Assembly: GCA_963777355.1 (NCBI GenBank)
Contig: CAVZQK010000055.1
Span: forward strand, 186,001 to 250,000
Reading direction: 5' to 3'
Source of the DNA: DATJHM01 sp963777355
Lineage (GTDB): Bacteria; Chloroflexota; Ktedonobacteria; Ktedonobacterales; Ktedonobacteraceae
DNA: 64,000 nt
The notes below the pieces were generated by a model. That model saw nothing but the letters and a program-made list of their open reading frames with translations. It was not told the DNA's origin and did no database searches. The position numbers were made by a program, and so were the translations under genes. Every line of letters starts with the position of its first letter. Position 1 is the stretch's first letter. Shown here piece by piece: positions 45,994 to 55,003 of this stretch.

Positions 45994-46914
45994 ATGCCAT
46001 TTCAGCCCTTTAGTAAAAACTTTGCGCACGTCTCCGCACTCAGTCCAGATCCACGCATCCAGGTATTTCGCTCATTTTTCAGTGCACCGGGAGAATTCGA
46101 CAATATGAGTGTCGATGCCTACGTCATCATGACCGAACGCTTTGTTGTTTTCTGTGATACGTTGCTTTGCCCCGCAGATATGCAGCAGGTCTGTAAGATT
46201 CTTGAGGGACAGATGCGGGACAGGCAACTCCTCGTCATCAATAGTCATGCGGACTGGGACCATGTCTGGGGCAACCACTATCTAAGCGAGCAGTTCGCGC
46301 CAGTGATCATTGGACAGGAGCACTGTCGCACGCGTCTACTTTCAGATGCAGAGGCACAGATAGTAAGCGAATATCAGGAAAAATTCCCTATTTTCCGTCC
46401 TGTAGTGTTGGTTCCGCCTGGCCTGACCTTTCGCGATTCTCTGACGATTCAGGGAGGCGATCTCACACTGGAACTCTTCTCCGCTCCTGGTCATCAGCCA
46501 GATCAGAGTGTACTCTGGATACCCGAAATCAGCGTATTGTTAGCTTTTGACGCCGTAGAATATCCATTTCCAGGTATAGGCTCTCCCGAACTGGTAGCGG
46601 AGATGTTTCACAGTCTTGAGCGTCTGCAAAAACTCCAGGCGGCGACTATTCTCTACTCACATGGGAGCAATAGAGCACCAGGACTGATCGAGCGGAACTT
46701 GCACTACCTGCATGAAATTGAACGCCGCAGCCGTGCGCTTCTCGCAAGACAGGCAGTGAACGCAGAACAGCTCACCGATCCCGCTCAGCTCATTGGCTAT
46801 CCTTATGCCGAAGTAGTAGCAGATGTTCAGGAGCCAATCGATCATACCTATTACGAAGACACTCACACAGAGAACATCCGCCACATTCTTCGCTGGTTAC
46901 TCACTATCGCCTGA
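45994..46914 (+). CDS. metallo-beta-lactamase-fold hydrolase
   Basis: A 306-residue MBL-fold protein. The metal motif is SHADWDHVWGNHYL at about residue 84 (HxDxDH form), followed by GQEHCR, a second His in SAPGHQPDQSVLW (about 167), Asp in LLAFDAVEY and a late His in LYSHGSNR. The set can hold two metal ions. Such proteins hydrolyse thioesters, phosphodiesters or lactones; the substrate is not evident. AAAAGGA stands upstream of the ATG. A 24-base repeat copy follows directly after the stop. Confidence 0.9.
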   Translation: MPFQPFSKNFAHVSALSPDPRIQVFRSFFSAPGEFDNMSVDAYVIMTERFVVFCDTLLCPADMQQVCKILEGQMRDRQLLVINSHADWDHVWGNHYLSEQFAPVIIGQEHCRTRLLSDAEAQIVSEYQEKFPIFRPVVLVPPGLTFRDSLTIQGGDLTLELFSAPGHQPDQSVLWIPEISVLLAFDAVEYPFPGIGSPELVAEMFHSLERLQKLQAATILYSHGSNRAPGLIERNLHYLHEIERRSRALLARQAVNAEQLTDPAQLIGYPYAEVVADVQEPIDHTYYEDTHTENIRHILRWLLTIA

Positions 46915-46930
46915 TTTAGCCTGGCGAGGC

Positions 46931-46954
46931 GGACACCATTGCGCGTGCGGGCGA
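46931..46954 (+). repeat. 24-bp dispersed repeat, copy 1
   Basis: GGACACCATTGCGCGTGCGG then GCGA. Related copies occur at 48475 and 48712. It lies between two convergent genes. Confidence 0.6.
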
Positions 46955-47016
46955 CGATTCTCCTGCGCGGGTTCGAGGGGCGAGAGTGACGTTCAGCGAG
47001 AAAGGTTATTAAGGAG

Positions 47017-48210
47017 CTAGACAGCCAAGCAGTTGTAGAAAGCATCGCGCAGGGCCTTCTCGCGTGGATCATCAAACATACCGGTCCCTTGCTTATTGGT
47101 CACGTAGGCATAGCCCACCTGCCTGACGGGGTCAGCAAAACCGAACGAGCCGCCGGAACCAGGGCAACCAAACGCCGCTGGGCTACTGCCAAATTGACAA
47201 GTAGCGCACGGCTTGAGGAATCCTAGACTATAAGACATAGCGATAGAGAGAACCAGGTCGCGGGTCCCCTCGGATGGTGGAATCGCAGGTGTCTCCAGCG
47301 CCTCTAAGGTCTGCGCATCTATATGGAATTCCTGACCTCCTGTGGCAAAACAGCTATAAGCGTGGGCAATGGCGCGTGCCGTGCCAATGCCACCCGCAGA
47401 AGGAATCTCAACGGCGCGATAGGCGGGCGTATTTAAGACAAGATTTGAGCGCATACGTGGATTCGCCGTCCGCAACGCCAGCGACCCCGGCAGGAGAGCG
47501 CTCAGCATCATCCCGGTAGGCATCCCCAAGAGTTTCGGCACAATTGCCGGCTCAGTCACAAGCGCGATCCGTTCAGATGGAATCTCAGGCGGGACCCCAA
47601 TATAAAATTGCAAGCCGAGAGGAACAGCCAGCTCCTCATGAAAGAATCTGCCAAGTGTGCGGTGTTTTGGATCAGTACGACGAAGCAACTCGCTTTCATA
47701 CCAACCGAGACTAAAAGCATGATAGCCCCAATGCGTCCCTGGTTGCCAGAGCGGCTTCTGGCGGGCCAGAATAGCGGCTAAGGCATCAGGATCGGCCAGA
47801 ATCTGCACATTGAGAGGCTCAGCAATGACACACAGCCCGGCTTGATGGGCCAGCAATTGGCGAACCGTAATCAGCTCTTTGCCCTGTTGAGCAAACTCAG
47901 GCCAGTAGCGTGCCACAGGCTCATCGTACTCAAACAGGCCCTGAGAGTGAGCCAGGGCCATCGCGAGAGCGGCCAGACCTTTTGTTGTCGAAAAGACCAG
48001 GACCATAGTCTCTTCCTCCCAGGGTGCACGAGTGCGAGGATCGCGCAGGCCACCCCAAAGATCAACCACCTTCCTGCCTTGATAATAAATCGTACAAGCC
48101 GCCCCCAGTTCGCCACGTGCCGTAAAATTCCGCACAAACTCCTCCTGCACTACCTCAAAGCCCGGCAGCACAGCACCATGAACCAATTTTTTCGTCATAC
48201 TTGTTGGCAT
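47017..48210 (-). CDS. serine hydrolase, EstB/class C beta-lactamase-like
   Basis: A 397-residue protein with the serine beta-lactamase/esterase fold. The SxxK motif is FSTTKGLAALAMAL near residue 76, where Ser is the nucleophile and Lys the base. Other family blocks are visible: LLAHQAGL, WGYHAFSLGWYESELLRR, SAGGIGTARAIAHAYSC and the C-terminal FGCPGSGGSFGFADP. No signal peptide, so it is probably a cytoplasmic esterase rather than an antibiotic-resistance enzyme. The start at 48210 is eight bases after GGAGG; a GTG three bases upstream is also in frame. Confidence 0.9.
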   Translation of the reverse strand: MPTSMTKKLVHGAVLPGFEVVQEEFVRNFTARGELGAACTIYYQGRKVVDLWGGLRDPRTRAPWEEETMVLVFSTTKGLAALAMALAHSQGLFEYDEPVARYWPEFAQQGKELITVRQLLAHQAGLCVIAEPLNVQILADPDALAAILARQKPLWQPGTHWGYHAFSLGWYESELLRRTDPKHRTLGRFFHEELAVPLGLQFYIGVPPEIPSERIALVTEPAIVPKLLGMPTGMMLSALLPGSLALRTANPRMRSNLVLNTPAYRAVEIPSAGGIGTARAIAHAYSCFATGGQEFHIDAQTLEALETPAIPPSEGTRDLVLSIAMSYSLGFLKPCATCQFGSSPAAFGCPGSGGSFGFADPVRQVGYAYVTNKQGTGMFDDPREKALRDAFYNCLAV

Positions 48211-48382
48211 CACCGTTCCCTCCTATTTTATGTAAGAGTAGAAAAAAGCGCATGTAAAATCTTAGACTACTCAATTAGACTTTACGGTCTAAATATAACA
48301 TATTTTTTGGCATAATCAACCCTCATCTACTTCTCTCTCCCGAACACTCTTTTAAGAAGAGGCGAAAACGCTCGTCGGGACC

Positions 48383-48623
48383 TCGTTTCGTGCATTGACT
48401 CCAACAAAATGACAAGTGGGGAGAGGACCTCTCTGCCGGACCACCTTTTACAGGGCGAGAGGAGCTGGGGGAACGGACACCATTTCGCGTGCGGGCGAGG
48501 AGCAGTTGCGCGGGGAGGCCGCTTCATGGTGTCCCTACGAAAGCCTGTTCGCTTCCTTTCTCTGGGCGAGGGGGACAATTCCATATCTGGCTGATTTGGT
48601 TGGAGTCAATGCGTTTCGTGCCC
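48383..48623. mobile_element. MITE-like inverted-repeat element
   Basis: GCATTGACTCCAAC (48392-48405) is exactly inverted as GTTGGAGTCAATGC (48599-48612), about 220 bases apart. The 9-mer GTTTCGTGC flanks both ends in direct orientation (48385-48393 and 48613-48621), similar to a target duplication apart from two bases at the right junction. The interior carries no credible gene. It looks like a small non-autonomous element or its remnant. Confidence 0.5.
48475..48534. repeat. 24-bp dispersed repeat, copy 2, inside a hairpin
   Basis: GGACACCATTTCGCGTGCGG then GCGA at 48475-48498. Its first nine bases GGACACCAT are inverted as ATGGTGTCC at 48526-48534, so this copy can fold on itself. It lies inside the MITE-like interval. 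Confidence 0.55.
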
Positions 48624-48711
48624 TCTCTGTCGAGCTAGATGGGCTATGGCAAGCACGGACGGAGCTGAACAGCACCTCCTCCAACAACATCTCCGGGCCA
48701 GGGATGTAGGG

Positions 48712-48735
48712 GGACACGATTGCGCGTGCATGCGA
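48712..48735 (+). repeat. 24-bp dispersed repeat, copy 3
   Basis: GGACACGATTGCGCGTGCAT then GCGA, differing from copy 1 at three positions. It lies in the 740-base gene-free region 48211-48954, which otherwise shows only the MITE-like element and GC-rich sequence unlike its surroundings. Confidence 0.55.
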
Positions 48736-48954
48736 CGTTGCTTCTGCAAGCTAACGCTGTCTGCACGCTTCATAATGTCCTCCTCGCCAAGCGCGTCCTC
48801 TCGCGCCCCCGACGCACGCAGGAACTCGGTTATGTTGTAAGGAAGGAGATTTCATCATGGGATTAGGTACATTATATTCGTCTGCATTCTTGTAGGGTTT
48901 TTCGCAATTTTTTTGATTGTAGATGTAGTAGTAAAGCCCCTTGCTCGCCTTCTT

Positions 48955-49923
48955 TTAGTCTACAGACAGCACGACTTTCCCTTTTGTCTGCCCGGCTTCA
49001 ATTGCCTGGTGCGCGGCAGCAGCTTCTGTCAAGAGAAACGTGTGATCCAATACAACACGGACTTGCCCATCTGCAATAAAACGCAACAGAGCCTGGCTCG
49101 CCTCTAGCTGATCCTCTAAGGGCTGTACAATGGTATTATACCCGATGACGCTCAAGCATTTTTGTATCAACATCTGCATCACAAACGGCGTTGGTTTACC
49201 TTGCAAAGAGCCATACGTAACCAGACGTCCAAATAAAGCCAGGCAAACGACGCTCGGCTGTCCTATAGAACCACCTACCGCATCCAGCACAATATCGACA
49301 CCCCGTCCACGAGTCATGCGCATTACTTGCTCAACCCAGTTACCATCTAAAGTAGAGATCGCGCTATCCGCCCCTAGATCACGAATCAGCTGCATTTTTT
49401 CCTTTGTCGTCGTCGTGCCGATAACCATCCCCGCCCCCATAGCCTTCGCAAGCTGCACAGCCAGCGAACCAACGCCGCCCGCCGCCGCATGTACCAGCAC
49501 TACATCTCCCGCTTTGAGACGGGCTGCTTTAGTCAGAGCAAGATAAGCCGTCTGCCCTTGCACAGGAACAGCGGTAGCCTGTGCGAAACTCACCTCCTCT
49601 GGCAATGAGACAACCACTTCCGCTCGTGCTACCGCATATTCCGCGTATCCACCTTCAACCAGAGCCACTACACGGGTACCTATGGCAGGAGTAGTCACAC
49701 CAGGACCTTGCACAACAACATTCCCTGCCACTTCAAATCCCAACGTCAATGGCAAAGGCTTTAGATTAGGATACTGTCCATTGCGCTCTCCTGTATCGGC
49801 ATAATTTACCCCTGCCGCGACAACTTTGATCAAGACTTCGCCCTGCTGCGGTATAGGAGTCACGATATCTTCTAGCAACATCACACCGGCGTTCCCACGT
49901 TCATGAATACGGATAGCTCTCAT
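48955..49923 (-). CDS. quinone oxidoreductase, zinc-independent MDR family
   Basis: A 322-residue NADPH-dependent oxidoreductase. The N-terminal GroES-like domain has VNYADTGERNGQYPN, and the Rossmann fold has VHAAAGGVGSLAVQLAKAMGA at about residue 145 with the acceptor-site segment VDIVLDAVGG. It lacks the zinc-binding Cys/His of alcohol dehydrogenases. It follows a TetR gene of the LmrA/YxaF type on the same strand with a 118-base gap and is the likely regulated target, which suggests response to quinone-like or aromatic compounds. Confidence 0.92.
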   Translation of the reverse strand: MRAIRIHERGNAGVMLLEDIVTPIPQQGEVLIKVVAAGVNYADTGERNGQYPNLKPLPLTLGFEVAGNVVVQGPGVTTPAIGTRVVALVEGGYAEYAVARAEVVVSLPEEVSFAQATAVPVQGQTAYLALTKAARLKAGDVVLVHAAAGGVGSLAVQLAKAMGAGMVIGTTTTKEKMQLIRDLGADSAISTLDGNWVEQVMRMTRGRGVDIVLDAVGGSIGQPSVVCLALFGRLVTYGSLQGKPTPFVMQMLIQKCLSVIGYNTIVQPLEDQLEASQALLRFIADGQVRVVLDHTFLLTEAAAAHQAIEAGQTKGKVVLSVD

Positions 49924-50041
49924 TGTATCCTACCCCTTTAAAACTCCACTTATTTCTCTCTATCGATTAACAGATTATGCTTACGCTTCATAGCATCTCT
50001 TGATCAAAGACAAAAAGTAACACCCTACCGCTACAACATTC

Positions 50042-50614
50042 CTACTCTCTAGAGACGCTTTTTACATAGCTACCAAGTTCATCTGCAACACGCCTAAGCG
50101 GTTCACCGCTATGGTAAGTCCGACTCAAGATAATTCCCCCTTCGATGGTTGCAATAACAAAGACCGCCAACTGCGCCGCCCGCACTGCGGAATAGCCACT
50201 GCGCATAAATTTATCTGCCACTACTTGCTGCAATGACTGATAAGATTCGCGGCAGACCTGATTTAAGCGCTCACTTGAATTGACCGTCTCCATTGCCACA
50301 ATTGTCAGAGGGCCACCAGCCGAAAAACCAGATTGTTCTATGTGATACGCGATATTCTTGATAAATTGCAGCAATGCTTCCCCAGGGTCTTCGATGCCCA
50401 TAAGCTCCTGCTCAATCCTTTGCGCCGTGCGCTTTCCTCCCTGGTTCACAGCTTCAGCCGTTAATTCCTCCTTCCCCTGAGGAAAATAGTAATACAACGA
50501 GCCTCTTGGTGAGCCACTCTCAGCAATAATCTGGCTCAAGCCCGTCGCATGATACCCTTGAGCTTCAAGCAATTGGCTTGTTACTTCAATAATATGATCA
50601 CGCGTTGAAGCCAT
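50042..50614 (-). CDS. TetR regulator, LmrA/YxaF type
   Basis: A 190-residue repressor. Helix-turn-helix at residues 5-50: RDHIIEVTSQLLEAQGYHAT then GLSQIIAESGSPRGSLYYYFP, the signature of the LmrA/YxaF subgroup (GSPRGSLYYYFPxGKEEL). Start chosen at 50614, seven bases after AGGAG; two ATGs just upstream are also in frame. A near-consensus promoter upstream has a TAGACCGATTGGTATA operator in its spacer, matching the TAGACC/GGTCTA sites of this subgroup, so the gene is autorepressed. Confidence 0.93.
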   Translation of the reverse strand: MASTRDHIIEVTSQLLEAQGYHATGLSQIIAESGSPRGSLYYYFPQGKEELTAEAVNQGGKRTAQRIEQELMGIEDPGEALLQFIKNIAYHIEQSGFSAGGPLTIVAMETVNSSERLNQVCRESYQSLQQVVADKFMRSGYSAVRAAQLAVFVIATIEGGIILSRTYHSGEPLRRVADELGSYVKSVSRE

Positions 50615-50637
50615 CATCATTCTCCTGTTCCTCAAAA

Positions 50638-50667
50638 ATTATACCAATCGGTCTACATACTTGTCAA
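50638..50667 (-). promoter_or_regulatory. consensus promoter with embedded LmrA/YxaF-type operator
   Basis: On the minus strand TTGACA and TATAAT, both perfect, are separated by 18 bases, and the spacer ends in TAGACCGATTGGTATA running into the -10. Repressor binding there would block RNA polymerase. Confidence 0.88.
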
Positions 50668-50743
50668 CTACTTTATAATCGTCCTTGATGTATAAGCATT
50701 GCTATTTTAAAGTGGATAAGAAAAATTCTCAAAGGAGGGAATT

Positions 50744-51490
50744 TTGGCAACAGAAACTTCTCCGGTCTACGCTCAACCTTTTTTCATGTTGCAACTGGTT
50801 TTTGCACAAAAAATCTCCACGCTAGCGCAACAACCTTTCGAGCAAGCAATCTTGCACTATACCGCTATCTACCGCATTCTTGGCCTGGATTGGAGCATGG
50901 ACCCTACAAATCCAGTCTGGCAGAAGTATATACAAGGGCAACAACAAACAACAGATACCGCCGCTTTTACCTATCAATTTTATCTTCAGAGGTATGAAGA
51001 GATCCCAAAATTTACGGATCAGGAGCACTGGGGCTGCTTTGCCTACGACTATCATCCTGAGTCTCGTACGATCCATTTCCACTTTTCAGATGCAGACAGA
51101 TCAGGGCATGGACCGCTCAGCCATCACAGGATTGACGCTCGCAAAGCTGAATTGAAGACAATACTTGAGGAGATTAAACACCGACATCCAGAAGCAATCC
51201 AGGTACGTGGCGGCTCATGGCTCTACAACTGGGAATCATACAGACGTCTCTTCCCTCCTGCCTTTGGACAATCAGCCCAAAAGGAGAAGGAACCTGGTCT
51301 TACGGGACGGAACATCTGGAACCAATTTCTGCGCAGAGGTTGGCGAGTTCATGAAGAAACAATGGCCGTATTTCTAGAGCGGGTTGCTCAGCTAGGGCGG
51401 GTTGAGGACTACGCCCAATGCTTCCCTTATCCAGTTTTACAAACACTCGCCCCAATTCAGCTCTTCTACGACTTTTATCAGATCTCTTAA
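50744..51490 (+). CDS. conserved hypothetical cytoplasmic protein
   Basis: A 248-residue protein starting with TTG at 50744, directly after AAAGGAGG, which makes the rare start credible. No membrane segment. Aromatic- and His-rich blocks (FAYDYHPESRTIHFHFSDAD, GGSWLYNWESYRRLFPPAF) suggest a compact enzyme-like fold, but I recognise no family. It is divergent from the TetR gene, with 129 bases between, so it could be under the same repressor. It ends at a bidirectional hairpin. Confidence 0.8.
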   Translation: MATETSPVYAQPFFMLQLVFAQKISTLAQQPFEQAILHYTAIYRILGLDWSMDPTNPVWQKYIQGQQQTTDTAAFTYQFYLQRYEEIPKFTDQEHWGCFAYDYHPESRTIHFHFSDADRSGHGPLSHHRIDARKAELKTILEEIKHRHPEAIQVRGGSWLYNWESYRRLFPPAFGQSAQKEKEPGLTGRNIWNQFLRRGWRVHEETMAVFLERVAQLGRVEDYAQCFPYPVLQTLAPIQLFYDFYQIS

Positions 51491-51508
51491 TAAGCTGTTT
51501 TCAAGACG

Positions 51509-51544
51509 CTGCTGAGCATACTCAAGTACGAGTATGCTCAGCAG
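51509..51544. terminator. 15-bp perfect hairpin between convergent genes
   Basis: CTGCTGAGCATACTC and GAGTATGCTCAGCAG with loop AAGTAC. It lies between the stops at 51490 and 51564 and can serve both directions, although no long T-run follows. Confidence 0.7.
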
Positions 51545-51563
51545 TGAGAAAATCAAGAGAAGT

Positions 51564-52757
51564 TTACTGGATTACGTGACCGAGACCGAAGCGTGTGCTC
51601 GTCGCCGTAGGAACACCATTTGTCCAGTCGATCTCTACCATCTGGCGTGTACTCTGAAGAGGGGCGAGGGTTGCCACAACCTTCAGTGTGCTAGTATTTA
51701 TAACACTTCCTGCATCTCCAACATAGACATAGCGTCCAGAGAGATCATTCAAGACCCAACCTTCGCGCTCACAATAGGTCTGGCAGGGACTCTCGGTGCC
51801 ACTCAGAGAGTGGAGAGGAATACTGGCCACAAAGACTGGTGCAGATGTCAGAATCTTGCTTACATCATAGACCTCAAGCTGATCCATAGGAGCATCCATA
51901 ATGTAGACCCGCTTCTCATCGGGCGAGAGCGAGATACCGTGGCTGGGTGCATTACTGGGATTCCAGGCACAAGAACCACTGAATTTGCTCGTATAGAGAG
52001 TCTTTTTCGTGACAAGACTCAACACCTGAAATCCGCAGGTACTCGTAGAGGTTGTAAACATCAGAGTATTCTTACCATTTACAGTGAATGGGCGTACACC
52101 ATTCGTAGTTGGTCCGGCAGAATACGCAATAGTGTTCTTAGCTGTCGTCAACACCAGGGGATTGCTATAATTCTGACCAGTATAACCCGTGACATAGACC
52201 TGGGTTCCATCCAGAGAAGTGACCATGTTATGACCATTAAAAGGCGTCTTAATCGATCCGGTAACAGCGCCATTCTTTGTACTAATAATGGAAATAGTAG
52301 TATCAGAGGCATCAGCGCCATGAGGCATATAGATAGTATTGCCATCAGGAGTCACTGCAAATTGATCCACACCAAATGGATAATTGACATTCCATACTAC
52401 TTTATTATGAACAAGATCATACGCCAATAAAGTACCATGCTGGCCACTACAATTATTCGCACCGCATGAGCTCACATAGAGTATACCCTGTTTAGGAGCT
52501 ACACCTACGCCGCGCTTGCCCCGCTCAGGGATAGCAAATTGTTTCACCAGTGCATTATTATTGTCAATATCATAGACAAAAACCTCGCCATCATCTATCA
52601 CATACATCCAGTGAGAGACGGTAGCAGTTACGACAGTTGGGGCGGCATGAGAGGCATTCACTTGTAACAAAACAAGCGCTAAAGCGACAATTCCCAGTCC
52701 ATAGATCCATCGTTTCATGAATCTTTTCGTGCCAAATAAACGTTGATACAGAGTCAT
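51564..52757 (-). CDS. secreted YVTN-type beta-propeller protein
   Basis: A 397-residue protein. The signal peptide is within the first 39 residues (KRWIYGLGIVALALVLLQVN then ASHAAPT). The mature part consists of blade repeats of the YVTN/NHL type: FAVTPDGNTIYMPHG, MVTSLDGTQVYVTGYTGQ, ISLSPDEKRVYIMDAPMDQ and LNDLSGRYVYVGDAGSVI. Two Cys pairs (SSCGANNC and CQTYC) may form disulphides. Likely an extracellular ligand-binding or scaffolding protein. AAGGA lies 11 bases before the start; a second Met 13 codons later would also leave the signal intact. Confidence 0.88.
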   Translation of the reverse strand: MTLYQRLFGTKRFMKRWIYGLGIVALALVLLQVNASHAAPTVVTATVSHWMYVIDDGEVFVYDIDNNNALVKQFAIPERGKRGVGVAPKQGILYVSSCGANNCSGQHGTLLAYDLVHNKVVWNVNYPFGVDQFAVTPDGNTIYMPHGADASDTTISIISTKNGAVTGSIKTPFNGHNMVTSLDGTQVYVTGYTGQNYSNPLVLTTAKNTIAYSAGPTTNGVRPFTVNGKNTLMFTTSTSTCGFQVLSLVTKKTLYTSKFSGSCAWNPSNAPSHGISLSPDEKRVYIMDAPMDQLEVYDVSKILTSAPVFVASIPLHSLSGTESPCQTYCEREGWVLNDLSGRYVYVGDAGSVINTSTLKVVATLAPLQSTRQMVEIDWTNGVPTATSTRFGLGHVIQ

Positions 52758-53158
52758 AGTACAACACTTCCTTTGTCATAGATTAAATATACATTATTTT
52801 GCATAATTCTCTCTCTAGCAGCCAGGTCTATTCTACTAATCGTCAAAACCATTGCGGCTAGAAGGAAAAAGGTATTGTATGAAAAATGAGGAAATTCCTT
52901 ATTAAACCTTTTATTTCTCATCTTCCTCCCATTTATAACAGCAGCTATAGCTTCATGTCAAAAGATAAGAAAAAAGTCCTACCTATCCGAGAAAATCGCA
53001 AATTTCACGAAGAGCACAGTAAATAAGGAGAAAATCTCTGAACGAAAGTCGCTTCAGATGTGTTCTTAAAGAGAGACGCAACGTCTCCTCAAAACAAGGT
53101 AGCGTAAAAAAACTCACTTGAAAGAGGCATAGAGGGGAAAAAGATGGGAGAAACTGTT
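52758..53158. other. 401-base AT-rich intergenic region
   Basis: No open frame with support on either strand and no repeat found. It should include the promoter of the beta-propeller gene and the end of the small gene at 53159. Confidence 0.5.
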
Positions 53159-53491
53159 TTATTCGTCTTCTTCTGAGCTCTCTGGAAGGAGAAATCCTAC
53201 TTGTTCATAGGATTCATAAAAGCTGTTTAACGAGCGCAGAAACTCATATCTTACCTCTTCCAGGCGAGAGTGAGGATTGGTATTGAGCGCGGTCACTACA
53301 TGCTCCCAAACCTGGCAGGCGTTTCTGCTCACTTGCTCAAGCTGCTCAATATAGAGGAGAGTAACATAGGGAATCCCTTTTTTAGCTCGTTGACGCTCCT
53401 CCTCAGAGAACATTGGCAGAGGTACCATTTCCTCTTCGTTAAATCCTGACAACGCTGTTTCTTCAACGAGGCTACCCAAATTCTTCTCCAT
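53159..53491 (-). CDS. small acidic protein of unknown function (110 aa)
   Basis: ATG at 53491 follows AAGG by nine bases. Glu-rich, soluble, mostly helical in appearance (SEEERQRAKKGIPYVTLLYI, then VRYEFLRSLNSFYESYEQVG), ending in a run of Glu/Asp. No family recognised. Confidence 0.65.
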   Translation of the reverse strand: MEKNLGSLVEETALSGFNEEEMVPLPMFSEEERQRAKKGIPYVTLLYIEQLEQVSRNACQVWEHVVTALNTNPHSRLEEVRYEFLRSLNSFYESYEQVGFLLPESSEEDE

Positions 53492-53536
53492 ATCAACTCA
53501 CCTTCCAAGAAAAGAATGACAATATCCATAGTTCTG

Positions 53537-53968
53537 TCAATGGAATTTCAGTCGAATAGCAATGACAACATCTGTTACTTCTTGCATCCTGCTTTGCAGC
53601 GCTGTAAATAGGTTGTACTGCTCCTTAAATATGCTCTTTTCTGAAGCGGGACAGATATAATAGGAAACTAGATTAAGTATAAGGAAAGAATATGCTTCTG
53701 TCAAGCATCGAAAGGAAACATGGAAAAACAATTTAGCAAAAAAAGAAATAAAAAGTAGAAAATCTGCAACATTCTGCCCAATCGCTTGATCCTTTGCGCA
53801 TTTCTGGCAATAATGAACAGAATTTCCTCTTCTCTTCCAAACATTGGCAATCTTTCCAGAACAGGCTGCACATTTTCTGCTTTCGATGTCTTTCCCTTCT
53901 TTACGTTTATGAAGAAAATGCAAATCTATTGACAAATTTCGCAATCGTTGAGTACTATTGTGATACAA
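53537..53968 (-). CDS. possible small zinc-ribbon membrane protein
   Basis: The frame contains KCAACSGKIANVWKRRGNSV then HYCQKCAKDQAIG, a clear CxxC ... CxxC zinc ribbon at about residues 32-58, followed by hydrophobic segments. The motif argues for a real gene, but the start is unclear (the upstream part overlaps a plus-strand promoter at 53929-53958) and the C-terminal half looks random. It may be a partial or shortened gene. Confidence 0.4.
   Translation of the reverse strand: MYHNSTQRLRNLSIDLHFLHKRKEGKDIESRKCAACSGKIANVWKRRGNSVHYCQKCAKDQAIGQNVADFLLFISFFAKLFFHVSFRCLTEAYSFLILNLVSYYICPASEKSIFKEQYNLFTALQSRMQEVTDVVIAIRLKFH
53929..53958 (+). promoter_or_regulatory. sigma-70-type promoter for the DeoR gene
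   Basis: TTGACA (53929-53934) and TACTAT (53953-53958) are separated by 18 bases, about 150 bases before the DeoR start. Confidence 0.7.
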
Positions 53969-54109
53969 GCTACGTTTCGTTCGATGTGCTTTTATATCAG
54001 ATAAGCCAGGAGAGACTTACTGCTCGCGACAGCAAGTTCAGGAGACGCAACAGCTATTCAGTGTGACAATGCAAAAAGTGTCTCTTTTTCTTTCAGTGGA
54101 GGAAGTTCG

Positions 54110-54916
54110 ATGACTGATACACCACAAATCAATGGAGACATGCCTACTGAGGTACGCCGTGAACTCTTGCTGACCTTTATTAAAGCGAAAGATTTTGTTA
54201 AGGTCTCGGATCTTAGTGCTCGCTTCGGCGTATCAGAGGTTACGATGCGTGGCGATCTCGATGCGCTTGCAGAGCAAAAACACATTCGTCGTATACGAGG
54301 TGGCGCTATGCCAAATCTCCGTACCCATGCTGAACGCTCATTTGAGGAGACACGCAATACGCACTCTTTCGAGAAAGCTTTAATCGCAAAAGTTGCCGCG
54401 AGCCTGGTTACTTCGGGTGAAACCATTATCCTGGATGTTGGTACAACAACGACGGCTGTCGCTCATGAGTTGCTGAAAAGAACCGAACTACAAGATGTAG
54501 TCATCTTTACGAACGCGCTTAATATTGCGCTAGAGTTGGAACAGGCGATTCCCCGATTCTCCGTCGTCGTCATTGGCGGCACACTACGTCCCCTGCAACA
54601 TTCACTGGTTGATCCATTAGGCGGAATTATGCTAGAACATATTAATGCACACACAGTCTTTCTTGGCTGCAACGGCATTGATACCCAACATGGCATCACT
54701 AATCTCAACCTCCCTGAAGCCGACATGAAACACCGCATGCTTCAGGCCGCTCACCGCCGTATTATTGTAGCCGATGGCTCCAAAGTGGGCGAAGTCGCCC
54801 TGGCGCGCCTGTGTGATGTAGACGCGATTGATCTGTTGATCACCGATAGCTCAGCCGATCCTGCAATCTTGAATACCCTGCGTGAACGCGACCTGGAAAT
54901 TCTCATCGCCAAGTAA
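54110..54916 (+). CDS. DeoR/GlpR-family transcriptional regulator
   Basis: A 268-residue repressor. N-terminal helix-turn-helix at about 10-65 (FVKVSDLSARFGVSEVTMRGDLDALAE, then KHIRRIRGGAM). The C-terminal sugar-phosphate sensor of the DeoR family is clear: ILDVGTTTTAVAHEL, VFTNALNIALELE, VVIGGTLRP, FLGCNGIDTQHGITN and VADGSKVGEVA. These proteins sense phosphorylated sugars. GGAGG is seven bases before the ATG. No sugar gene is adjacent; the 6-phosphogluconate dehydrogenase gene lies 1.6 kb downstream on the other strand. Confidence 0.95.
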   Translation: MTDTPQINGDMPTEVRRELLLTFIKAKDFVKVSDLSARFGVSEVTMRGDLDALAEQKHIRRIRGGAMPNLRTHAERSFEETRNTHSFEKALIAKVAASLVTSGETIILDVGTTTTAVAHELLKRTELQDVVIFTNALNIALELEQAIPRFSVVVIGGTLRPLQHSLVDPLGGIMLEHINAHTVFLGCNGIDTQHGITNLNLPEADMKHRMLQAAHRRIIVADGSKVGEVALARLCDVDAIDLLITDSSADPAILNTLRERDLEILIAK

Positions 54917-55003
54917 CTAGCAGCTACCACACAAATAACCTGGTGAGGGGGGCGTGATACGAGTTGACAATCAAGACAGGCTTAGTTTATACTTATCTCA
55001 TAG

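Noticed and set aside
48327..48717. Several ORFs in the repeat-rich gap
   Set aside because: They are created by GC-rich repeat sequence and overlap each other on both strands without motifs or start signals.
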